From assembly GCA_947359465.1 (NCBI GenBank), contig OX375873.1, forward strand, positions 137,513,916-137,577,915: a stretch of DNA of 64,000 nt. The letters are read 5' to 3'. Below are positions 34,604 to 45,600 of the stretch, one piece after another. This stretch comes from Metellina segmentata (lineage: Eukaryota > Arthropoda > Arachnida > Araneae > Tetragnathidae). The translations under genes and the position numbers were made by a program. The notes under the pieces are model-generated. The model saw only the letters and a list, made by a program, of their open reading frames with translations. It was not told the origin of the DNA and ran no database searches. Position 1 is the first letter of the stretch, and each line of letters begins with the position of its first letter.

Positions 34604-36451
34604 GGTGGAGTGGTAGCATCCGCAACGTTAGGCCGCCAAAGCGATTGTTTACGCCAAATCAAGATGGCGGCCGATGTAAGCAATTCCAAGATGGCCGCCA
34701 TATACAACGTGAACCTTTGCATACAGTGCATAAATAATAATAATTTGTTTAAAAATTAAGAAAAAAGCAATATAAATTTCACTTGAAAATTTTCTAATAT
34801 TTCAGTCTGGTTTTCTCCGAACATGTCCGCAATTTTGCGTCAATTTCATCCTAGTTTTGTCACTTAAAAAAAATATATATTAAATAAAAATAAAAAAATT
34901 ATAATTGTTAAAAAAAAATAATAATAATAATAAAAAAACCGTGATTTTCTTAAAACGTCCGGATTTTCATCAATTTTGAATTGGAAACTTTGCAATGCAT
35001 AGAAAATTCAAAACAAGAAATCTTTTTTTAATAAGGTAGTTCTTTTTTCTGTGATCATAATCCACACAAAGGTTTTTGATGAGAAACCAAAAATCTAAAA
35101 ATTCTTCTGCTATCCATAAGTGTGAAAAAATATTTTTTCACAATTTTTCTAGCAATAAGCATTATGTGAGCAACTCAATGGGGATATTCCAGGTTATAGA
35201 GCCATATATGGAAAAGCAAGACAAATATTTTTATTGTAACGACTTTACAAGAGGAAATTGTTTTTTAGAGAAGTCAAAGCGTATTGCGCTTAAGGTTTCA
35301 ATGCGTTTAAACCAGTATACCGGGAGAAATTTGTTTGTAGATAAGTCACAGCGTATAACGCGCGATCCCCGCCTGCCGGCTACCTCGCCGCCCCTCCGGG
35401 GCCGGCGAGGACCTTTCACCGTTGGCTTCCATGCGTATAAGTCACCGTATTGGGTGCCCACCCAAGCATACTCCAGTGTTTGTAATATAACCAAAAGCTA
35501 AACAAAAATCAAACTTACCCTCATAGCCGGGTCCTTGAAATTCTGACAATGGTTAACAGTCATATGCTCGAATCGATAACCCTTGAACTCTTTGTCCTTC
35601 AGGTATTGATACCAGCATATGACTTCCAATAGTCAGAAATTTTTGTAGTTCCTTGCAAAATTCAGCTCTGAATTACCTCAGCCAAAACTTTCTGGTTCCT
35701 ATTTTTCACCTCAACCATAAAACATTTATCCGTCCCTCGTTCAAGTCCTCCAAACACACATTTACCCTCCAATTTCTTACTCCTGTTATACTTTCTTTTG
35801 CCAAATTTTTGTCCTATCTTTCTACATTTCCACTCCTACCTATCACCAGCATCCTTTCTCAATGTTAAAATCATATCATTCTCACATGAAAGACATTTCA
35901 CCTTCTTCCCAATCAAGCTACTACATGTTTGCAAAAAAAAAAAAAAAAAAAACATTTTCTAACGTTCAATAACACTATCCACTGCTATATCAAATCAACT
36001 AAGGGGAAATGAGCAACCAAAAGAGGAAAAAAATTCTAAATTCCAATCTGCAATTTCAAAAATCAAATTTAATCCAAATTTTTTTTCGAAATTTTAATTG
36101 AAATTTAAATAAAGTGACAAATTTAAAAAATTGTAACTTACAATCTGCTTTCCAAACTTATCCTAAAAATTTTGAAAATTAATAAAACAAGTCGATTTTA
36201 TAAATCAAGAGCAAAATTCATATGCACCCAACAATTTCAAAGACTGTCTAAATTTTAATTCCGTTCTACATTAAAAATAAAAGTGGAAAAGCGTATTTTC
36301 TTCCTTAACCAATCATGAGACCCGTTTATTATCGTCAGGAGAAAATATCTAGGGTTGCCTTAAAACTAAGGAAATACGAAAACGGGAAGGTTACCACAAT
36401 TGGCAATACATCGCTCGAAAGTTGTAACGTATCGGATACTACATACCATCC
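34604..36451 (-). mobile_element. Merlin-derived non-autonomous element, copy 2
   Basis: Nearly identical to 13938-15780 over the full length (1848 against 1843 bp), with the same termini GGTGGAGTGGTAGCATCC and ATACTACATACCATCC, the same internally deleted transposase and the same GC hairpin. The flanks ACAAATTC and AATTCAAA are not a matching 8-bp duplication. It lies in the first intron of the SLC25A40-like gene, about 45 bp from its donor. Confidence 0.88.
35521..35935 (-). pseudogene. ISXO2-like (Merlin) transposase, internally deleted (copy 2)
   Basis: Same relic as 14849-15260: zinc-ribbon half, GQKFGKRKYNRSKK, VFGGLERGTDKCFM and HMTVNHCQNFKDPA, with the same internal deletion and in-frame stop. 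The deletion therefore predates the amplification of this family. Confidence 0.82.
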
Positions 36452-36495
36452 AATTCAAAGAAACTTTAGCAATCAATAACATAAACACTACTTAC

Positions 36496-36589
36496 CGAAT
36501 ACTGAGGTTAATAGAGCACCAGTGCTTGAAGAAAGCATTTGTTGAAGTGGTGTTATATTTTCAGGTTTCATGATTTTTGAATCGGCCAT
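36496..36589 (-). CDS. SLC25A40: SLC25A39/SLC25A40-like mitochondrial carrier, first coding exon
   Basis: The ATG at 36589-36587 opens a frame reading MADSKIMKPENITPLQQMLS, then SSTGALLTSVF, ending in phase 1 at a perfect GTAAGT donor (36495). This matches the start of the SLC25A39/SLC25A40 (yeast MTM1) carriers, where PLQQM-x3-TGA-x2-TS forms the first transmembrane helix. A following exon beginning TN would complete Val before the expected TPLDVVK. Family members act in the mitochondrial inner membrane and are linked to glutathione import and iron/heme metabolism. Later exons were not recognised in the window. SLC25A39 is not excluded. Divergent to CARNMT1. Confidence 0.82.
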
Positions 36590-37321
36590 GTCTATTGTTT
36601 ACAGAATTTTATTTCGCCCCAAATAATAATTTCAATTGAATCTGAAAAGCAATATTGTCCTTTCCATACCTTTATAAATTACTATTCGAAAGTAATAATG
36701 GGGGAATAAATACAACATAAAATAAAGATTCACGAATTTTAAACATAGCAACTTGCGTCTGCATCCTTACGTAAGAAAATTTTAAGCCTATGTGAATGTG
36801 TTAATTTAATTGTCGAGTGGAGTTGAAGATCAACACCACTACAACTTCTTCTATTGATCTAGTTTTTTCTCCGCATTAAACAACTAAGAAAAAAAGACAT
36901 TCAGTCGACCTTTAATAAAATGAGTTTTATTTGTCATTCGTAAAGAGTTATTTTTTTAAGAACTATTTTCAAACAAATAAATTTTTTCGACTGGATGACT
37001 TTCCAGTCAATTTTTCGTTTAAAATCGCCATTCAGTTTGACAAATTAATTTTCAGAATTTGTTAAAGCGAAATATAGTGAAATTATGTTGAAAATTGTGC
37101 TTTAATTATATATATATATATTTTTTTTTATTAAAAAAATTCTTTAAATGCAACCAATTTTATTAGTCGTTTAGGCTGTTGAGGTTTTTTCTTCTCTGTG
37201 GAGCTGGTGATTGACAAGAAGATGAGTTCAAGCAGAGATAAGTTCGTTTTTTAATTTTCCTTCCAGGCGCTCGAGTCTTGAGTGCGAGTTGTTTTTCTTG
37301 CTTCCGCTATGTTTTTATTGT
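36590..37321. promoter_or_regulatory. Probable divergent promoter region, left part
   Basis: This lies between the SLC25A40-like start codon and the hAT element. With 42447-42501 it would form a spacer of about 0.8 kb between two divergent genes. No TATA box or initiator can be fixed; the placement is inferred from gene order. Confidence 0.45.
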
Positions 37322-37496
37322 ATAGAAATTAGTGATGGGCAGAATCGAGTACTTTTGAGTATCGAGTACTTAGTAATCGAGTACTTTCAAGTATCGAGTA
37401 CTATTCGAATACACGAAAAAAACGATTAATCGATATAAGAATCTGAGAATTACGATATATGGCTTTTATTTGTAAAAAAACTTAATATGTCACGTG

Positions 37497-37566
37497 TTAC
37501 TTGGTATAGTGGTTAGAAGCACGGATTTGGAGTAACACGGAACGCGGTTCGAATCCTGATCTAGGA
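37497..37566 (+). mobile_element. tRNA-like sequence (SINE head or tRNA relic)
   Basis: TTGGTATAGTGGTTAGAAGC (A-box-like) and, about 35 bases on, GCGGTTCGAATCCTG (B box). The spacing suits an RNA polymerase III promoter. The flanks do not form a clear acceptor stem, so a decayed SINE head is more likely than an active tRNA. Confidence 0.5.
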
Positions 37567-40500
37567 CTGTGCTTCATTAAACAAAAAATAATAAAAATCA
37601 AATTAGTTTGATTTTTTTTTGCTTTGTAAAAGGATTGGGTTTTTTTCTCTCACAAAACTCTGAATGTTTTCTAAATTAAATGTTTGAACATTTTTTTTCT
37701 TTCGATTTATTAATATAAATTTTTAAAATTTTGTTTAAATGAAAATTACTATTATTTCTCTTTTTGAACTTGTTAAAAAAGAACTGTATTTTGCAAAACC
37801 AAAATACAATTTACAAATTGCCGAATTTTTTAATTTTTATCTCGATTTTACAAATCATTTTTTAATTTAAGTTTTTGCATTTTATGGATTTGGTTTTCTA
37901 CTATAATTTGAGGAAATAATCACTCAACAGGAAACAAGACAAACTTTTATTTTGAAGGGAACCCCAAATATAAGAACAAAAATTCTTTTTCTACAAAACT
38001 CTAAAAATATTTTAAAAGATGTAAGAGTGTTATTTTTAATACCAGGATCTGAAACTTTAAAAATATTTCTGTAAACTTAGCCCTTATTTCGATTCTTAAT
38101 TTTTTTTTCAATATGGTATATTCACATTTAATAAGATTAAAATCTGCTTGTTGAAGTTCAGACAATTAAATTAATACATATTACACTTGCACTGAACTAG
38201 TAAAAATTTGTAATTCCAATATTTAGGTAGTAATATTAATAACGATATACATATTAAATTTTTATCATGTCAGGATTTTTGCTTCACATACTGAGCAATA
38301 TAGGGCTCTTACAATGACAAAATAGGAGGGCATTTATCATCGTTTCATAACTTATTTCATAGTTCAGAAACCTGTTCGGTGAGACGTTGAAAATTCAATT
38401 AAAATAGTACTTTATTTCTAGTCCTCGTCTACAAGTTCTCATAATGGCTTTATTTTTATTCCGTGCTTTCTTTGAATATTATTTCAAATCAGTCACAGTA
38501 ATACTCCCAAGTGCTGTGTTCGCATTAAACGTCAGGGTGGTCATGTTCGATGAGATTTGTTTCATTAGCAAAACTGACCGTATCTTGATGCACGATATAT
38601 CTCATAACTAGAGGAAAACTGACCCAATCTTCATCTTGTAATCAGATATTTTTTGTACTTGATGTTTTTCGTTGCAAGCACTAGGGTGGTTAAACTGAAT
38701 TCTTATTAAATTTGAAATTTTTAGAAACTTTAAAGCTTATTATTGTGAACTTAATGTTTCTTAACTATATTAATTTCAAATTTTTTAAATACCATTTGGT
38801 GTTAAATTTTGAGTAAATATTTTTATTCCAATCAATTGAATAAAAACACCCAAGCTTGTAAAATCTATATATTTTAATTGGATTTGCTTAAGTGTAAAGA
38901 ACCATAAATTAGTATTTTTTTGTTAAACCCACAGATCTTAAGAACATGTCATCCACGGCTGAGTGTCAGTACAATAACCAACTAATTAATGTAAATGCCG
39001 AGAATGGAACAAGTATTGTTCAGGGGCTGTTTCTTCTGGTGTCGAATTTCTCTCTCTTCCAAGGAAGGCACTTTGGACACAATTGTCTTGTTTGAGAATT
39101 TTTCTGCTACTAACAATACTCACTAATGTTACATAACAGGGCACCGTTTATAGGCAACGCCATCTACATTTTTAATAAGTATATTTCAGACTGAATACAC
39201 CAATTTGATGTTTTAAAAGCTATTACAATTATATTCTGTAACTTAAAACATGTCCTAAAATGAACGATTCCATTTCCACATCACCCATGGGGTAGGAATC
39301 ATGATGCACTTTTTTTATAGAGGTATCGCCAAGAGCTCTAATCCTCTTTAGCAGAGGTTCTCACCTCTAAATTTAATAACCAGTTTACGATGTAAACTGA
39401 TTTTTCCTGTAGGAACCCTAGATATAGAATGCATGAAAAACTAAATTTAAAATTAGGAAAACTGCAAACATTTAAATTACTTTACAAACTTTAAGGAGGG
39501 AAAACACAAGAAAGATCAAGCTAGAGAGGAAAACCACTGCTCTTCAGATTCCAAATGCCTAAAAGAAAAGAGAAAGCAAACATAAAAACATGTGTGCCGA
39601 ACTTAGCCACCACTAAAAAAATTAACTTAAGTTTACTAGTATATATAACTAGCAGTGTAACTCTTCTTTACTTTAGGTAGATACACGCTGCTAAACATAT
39701 AATGTTTAAGAACAGTTCACTATCGGCAATCTTCAAGCAATTTAATGACTGATTGTCAGGACGTAAATGAAACCATGTATCTTCTTGGCCTCGATGGTGG
39801 ACACATCTAATCTCGCTTCTAATTTAAGAGCCTAAGTTGTGTCTAAGATTCAAGTGAGACGAGAATTAACCATCTTTTCAAAAAGTTAGCACATGCAGCT
39901 GGTGAGTGTGATTGGCTTATTGTTATATGCATTTGTTGGATCTTTACAGGTTTTTGAAAAGGTATAAAAAAGGAGTGTATCCAAGCCAAAGGGAAGACAT
40001 GTTCCTCCAATATGTGATGATACAGATGTAATATGTTATAAAGTGAGTGACAGAGGAAAGATGTATCATTAGATATACAATGCCACCAGGACAGGCACAG
40101 TTTTTCTGGTCCTTTTTAAAGCATCACATCAATCCTTTTTCTCTGAATTGAGTTATACAAGAGTTCAGATCAAGAATGGAAATTAATGCAATGGGATTAT
40201 GCATGTTTTGTGCGCTGAAATGTCTCTGGATAGGTGTTAAAACAGGGAGCTGCAGAAAAAGCATGTGAAATGGCATTTACTATCGACAGGCTCTGAGATA
40301 TGTTGCCCATTTGCTTCAACGAAGGAGATCGAATATAATCTCATTGCCTTCCGAAATCTGTCCCATAACTGTGTAGGAGCAGCAGATGTTATGCTAAAAG
40401 CATATTTTTGCCAAGATTCCCTTAGGCCTTTGTGTCGCACTCTTTGAGCATTGCCTTTCACTCGTTACTGCATAAATATGAGCACTTTAGGTGCTGAATA

Positions 40501-40640
40501 TCACTTCTTGCTTCAGCGATCTAATGTACATCATACTTATCTTGTCTCATATAGAAATCTTTGTCATAATATGAACACTTACGTTTTTATTCTTTTAAAC
40601 CTGATCTGGATGATTCAGTTTCAAATATATCTTGGTAATG
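37567..40640. other. Interior of the hAT element, no gene seen
   Basis: Three kilobases of AT-rich DNA without a supported reading frame on either strand. Confidence 0.4.
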
Positions 40641-40968
40641 GGAAATTTAGTTAACGTCGTATTAAAGCAACACAATGGGCTATTGACGACCGTCCGGGAT
40701 CAGTCCCTTAAGGGAAAGATCCATGGACAACACTTCATGATTTTGAACCACGGTCAGATGACGAAGCAACACCTGAGCTGGCACCCCACTCTCCAAACTT
40801 CTACACCAACCCAATGTGAAGACTTTGGGCCACGACAGATTTAAGGTGCACCAGCCGCCTCTACACCATACGCTTACAAACATCCATGCCAAGACCCGGA
40901 TTTGAACAAGAAACGTTCCGATCTAGAGGCTAACACCTTAACCACTATACCGGTTGATCGGCTCAAAT
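40641..40968 (-). mobile_element. tRNA-derived SINE, near full-length
   Basis: Matches 19897-20216 along its length, from GTTAACGTCGTATTAAAGC to CACTATACCGGTTGATCGG. The minus strand carries the A box (TATAGTGGTTAAGG) and a mutated B box (TGTTCAAATCC). It is inside the hAT element at 37330-42438, so it is younger than, or was carried by, that element. Confidence 0.82.
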
Positions 40969-42501
40969 ATATCTTGAGATATTTAAGATTCATACACACG
41001 ATGACATGCAAAACAGGGAAACATATCGAAAACAATATACAAATGATAAAGCAGTTGCAACTAATTCAAGAGTTTTACTGGATTATACTAGATATTAGAA
41101 TCAATTAAATTTTAGAAACATTAATTTAAAACATAAATGAAAACAAATAAGAACTGAAACCAACACAACATTTACTCAAATGCAAGAAAGAACCCAACAA
41201 ACAAATGATAAAGCACTTGTAACTAATTTAAAAGTTTTACAGAATATTCTAGATTTTAGAATTAATTAACTTTTTAAGCAATAATTTTTAACCTTTATGA
41301 AAAAGTAAACAAGAAATGAAAGAAAGATTTAAACTTAATAATGACCCCAAGTAACTTTGTTAAGACTAATACTATCACTTAAAAGAATTAATCTAGAAAT
41401 TAAAGAAACGTAATAGAACTGATAATACTTAAGTGATTTTCCTAACCGACAGCAAATTGTTCTTGTAGAAAATAAAGGGCATAGCATGTGTACTTCACTG
41501 ATAATCCAGCCTGTCTATTCGGGAAATTGCTTCCAGAAAATTTTAAATCCAATTTCTTAATCGATGGAACTTTTCAGCATTTCATGCAGCACATATTTTT
41601 TCAAGATAGCATGTAAAAATTGGGAATTTGTAGCCATTTACTCTGGTCAGGTACTTTGAAGAAAGTAACAGCCATCTCAAGAATGAAATAATAACGTTAT
41701 TTTACTTGAAGAAACAGAAAAACATTTTGAGCATAAAAGTATCTTATTTGTATAGATAATTTTAATACCAGAAATAAAGCCTGAAAATTAAAATTTTAAA
41801 AAAATTGACAAATTTAAATACAATTTTCAACAATAAAAGGCAAACTCAATGTCTTTTGCAAAGAAATCCAATCTCTCAATCGATGGAATTTTTCGACGCT
41901 TCATTCATCACGTGCATTTTCAAGATTTATAAAATTGGGAAAAGCAAAATCGAGACAAGAAAAATAAAACTAACGAGAACCATAGATATCCATACTTTTA
42001 CAATATGACACTTCTGCTACTTAAGAATACGATGAATTCTCAGGTGTTCGAATACGCAGCGACATACTTTTGGTATTTGAACAGCCAGCATGAGTACTCT
42101 TGTGTCTTGTATGCGAATACCTTTGATGAGTACTTACTACTTTGTATGAGTACAGGAACTACTACTAGAGTACTTCCGGTACTCAAATGAATACTTTTGT
42201 AACCGATACTCCTAGGATGAATACAACTACTTTAGTACTTCCTGTATTCATGAATACTTCCTGTACTCATATGAGTACTTTTGTAACCGATACTTTGGAT
42301 GAATACAACAACAACTACTTGAGTACTTCCGGTACTCATATGAATACTTCCGGTACTCACATAAAAGTATCGAGTACAGCGGTTACTTTTAAGTATCGAA
42401 TACATGAGTACTTTTGTATTCGAATACTCCCATCACTAATAGAAATCAATAAATTATGTTCATTTTATACGAATTGTAAACTGTTAACGGAGATAAAAGC
42501 T

Positions 42502-42677
42502 ATGGAATCAATAGACAGTTTCACCATAACGTTGTTATCGAATTCATTAGCTGATGATAACGCTAATGAATGTATAAAAGACCAAGACAGTTCCATAGAA
42601 ATTATACCTCAGGAAAATGAAGATGAATTGGAAAGGAAACATTTTCAACGAATTGTCCAAGCTTTTAGGAGTTACGG
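42502..42677 (+). CDS. CARNMT1: CARNMT1 exon 1 (coding part)
   Basis: Starts [10 protein letters not shown] and ends [13 protein letters not shown] at a GTAAGA donor (42678), phase 2. The acidic first 45 residues are not conserved; [15 protein letters not shown] is the family's N-terminal helix. Confidence 0.88.
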
Positions 42678-45600
42678 GTAAGAAAATCTCGAGCTTTTTC
42701 TATTACAAAATTTTTTTGCTTTGTCTAATTAACAAATCTGTCTTATTGTTCTTATCAACATTTCATACTGTAGAATCAGCAATAAGTGTATAAAACGTCA
42801 GTTTTTCTTTAGCAATTCGGAGAATGCATCAGTTTATCAATTTGAAGTTGCATCAATACTTTCAGTGGACTGTTTTTTTTTTATTTTGTTTTTTCTGAAT
42901 TTTATTGTGGACAAGTAAGCAATTTTTTGCAGAAATATACAGAGTGAACCAGTTAGTGCCAATTGTTCATGAAAAATTTGCAATTGCACTTTTAAAAGAT
43001 TTTTTTACTTAGCCTCTACAGATGGTGATTAAAATTATTAGTAGAATTTTTAGTACTCAATAGTCTAGAATTTTTAAGTCAAGAGTTCAGGTCAGTAATT
43101 GATTCCCAAACATCGAGTTATTGAATACTTTCAAATTGAAACATTTGTGCAAATATTGTAGCAATCGCCTGTAAATTTGTTTAAAATATAGATGTCCAAA
43201 AATGTTTGGCATTTTTTGTAAAACTTAGTATATATGTTAATGATAATGGTTAGTACTAATATTAACTAATACTAATAGTAACTAGTACTTAGTACTAATA
43301 GTAAACATTATAATGGTTGGTGCTAATTTTAAACAAGCAAACTAGTTAAAATGTGTTGCAAATTAATATAAAACAAGTAAAAAATGTAGCAATGATAAAG
43401 AAATCTCGCATTGGTTATAACAATATCTAAAGTCGGTCACAGCAAATTGTAGTATCATTTTCTCCAAAATTCAACATCTACATTGAAACGAGACAAATCA
43501 TCCAATCCAAACTGCAAAGAATATCTTTCGAATGCATTTTGTGTTTTACAGCTACCTTTCCCTTTTTATACAAATTTATTATCTTCACCATTTAGGTCAT
43601 AGGAATCCATAATCAGTTTGAAATTTTCTTTTGGCTTGACGTAACCTGCCTTGATTCTTTTCCCTCTTTCAACTCTTTTTCTCATTTTATTTTCTAAATA
43701 TAACCACCTTTTAGATGCAGCTGAATGGGAAATCTCTCCCATTTTAAACCTTTCTTTAGCACATAATCTGGAGTGTAGGATTAAAAGAAAAAGAGTTAGT
43801 GTAAATTAGTGAACTATGAAGACTGTTGACTAAAAAAAGTTCATTGCTTCTATTTTATTTTCTAATAATTGATCACCTTGTCAAATACTGTATGTAAACT
43901 TACTTTTTATATTTAATTTACCTAAAACAATTATCATGAAGCATCTAATTTTAAATCAAAATGTTTTGCCTAAAATTCCAGTACTTAACCCGTTTGGTCA
44001 ATTAGTGGAATTTTATGCAAAAATTGCACAAACACAAACAGTTTTGTTCTGCCAGTAGATTGACCACATTGTTGGAAAACTTAAAAATTAATTTTGACAT
44101 GAAAAATTACTATGTATATTGAAATTAGATTTATTTATAAACCTTCATATTTTAATTCAAAATAGGAAATACAATTGAGATGAATTAAGATTGAAACATT
44201 ACTCATCAGAACAAGTTTACCGTACTGTGATGTCATAGATTCCAATGATTTAACATCTGACATTTTTTTAATATTTTATCTATAAAAAGATAAGTTAGTG
44301 AAGTCCAGATTGGTTATCTTTGATTCCAGTAGTACTTTAGCTGTAAGAATCTAAATTTAATTATTTGTGGAATAAACTAGCTGGCCTGTTTTAATGGGAA
44401 ATATTAGAAAATGACCAACTACTGATAGGTAAGTGGTCAAACACTGGCTGAGTCACCCTACTTGGAGAATATTTTTATTGCATTTTCAAATCTCCATTGG
44501 TAGATATTGCCTATTGATTTTATGCCTTGGCTACAGCTGAATTATATTCCTAGTTTGGTGGCATTGCTCTTAGTGCATTTTTAGTAGCTAGTTATGGCAT
44601 GTGAAGGCAACCCATCTTCATTACGGTTTTTAAGGCAAACCTGGCAAGTTTTCAATTTCTAAAAGTTAATTTATTTCTACTGTTAAAAAACACAATTTTT
44701 TGTATGAATTCTTTCCTTGACGACTTAAAAAGTGTTCCAAAAGAGCTTTGCCAAAAATAAGTCATAAAATGCAGCTGTACCATGCCTTGTTCTGAATTCT
44801 TTTAGTGTTTTAATTGTGTTTTGTAGCATGTAAATGATTTGAGATGAAGAAGACAGATTAGAGAACAACTGTAAACATATTTGTTTACAGGAGTTATGAG
44901 TTAGGCCTTTGCAACTGCCTCACATATCTGACCCAGCTGTTATTTCCATGCTATGAAAAAACAATAATAGATGTGAAAAAGAGCAAAGGTGTTATTGTGA
45001 TTCTCTTCTCTCGTATATTCATATGATATTGGTCGGGAAATTTTAATAAGCAAGTTTTCCTTTGCTTGCCACAATTCACTACACTAAAAGCACCAAAAGC
45101 ATTGCCACTTAAAGCCCATTAAAGCTGCTCCTAAAATATTCTAACAACTAAATTCACCTTTTATTTTTGAAGAAATCTGTTTTGATGCTACTGACTAATT
45201 GTGCATCTGACTTGTTACAAATTCTGTACTAAAAATTTGAATATAGAACAAATCTTATGATTATTATCTTATTTTTTTTTCAGGTATCACAGTTCAAAAA
45301 GATTATTCAGCACTACCAAATACATTAGAACTCTATCATCTCATCAACAAGAACTTTTAAAAGGTTATGTGTCACATCTAGATAAAGTGCAAGCATCGAT
45401 TGAACACAACTATGAAATTATAGAAGTTATCATCAGAGACGTAGCTCATATGTTTCAAAATGCTGATCATACTGAAGATATAGTAAGAAAATAAAAATAG
45501 CATATCTATTTGTAGTTATCACATTATCTCCATAATTGTCTGCTGTGTTAGCAGGGTGGCGACAGAACCGGGAAATCAAGGAATTCTCAGAGAAAAATCC

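Larger units (their letters stand above)
37330..42438. mobile_element. 5.1-kb hAT-type element between two divergent genes
   Basis: Ends TAGTGATGGGCAGA and (reverse complement) TAGTGATGGGAGTA; exact 8-bp target duplication ATAGAAAT at 37322-37329 and 42439-42446. Both ends carry arrays of GAGTACTT / AGTATCGAGTA motifs; the right 340 bp has about a dozen AGTAC or GTACTC copies and an 86-bp unit duplicated at 42187-42360. No transposase was recognised inside, so it is probably non-autonomous. It contains a SINE (40641-40968) and a tRNA-like sequence (37497-37566). It ends about 60 bp before the CARNMT1 start codon. Confidence 0.9.

Noticed and set aside
37497..37566. Functional tRNA gene
   Set aside because: A and B boxes are present, but no acceptor stem pairs convincingly and no terminator-defined 3' end was seen. 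Treated as a SINE-head-like relic.
42187..42501. Upstream extension of the CARNMT1 exon 1 frame into the hAT element
   Set aside because: The open frame continues into Thr/Ser-rich subterminal repeats of the transposon, with no family similarity. The ATG at 42502 is the first after the element and fits the family length.
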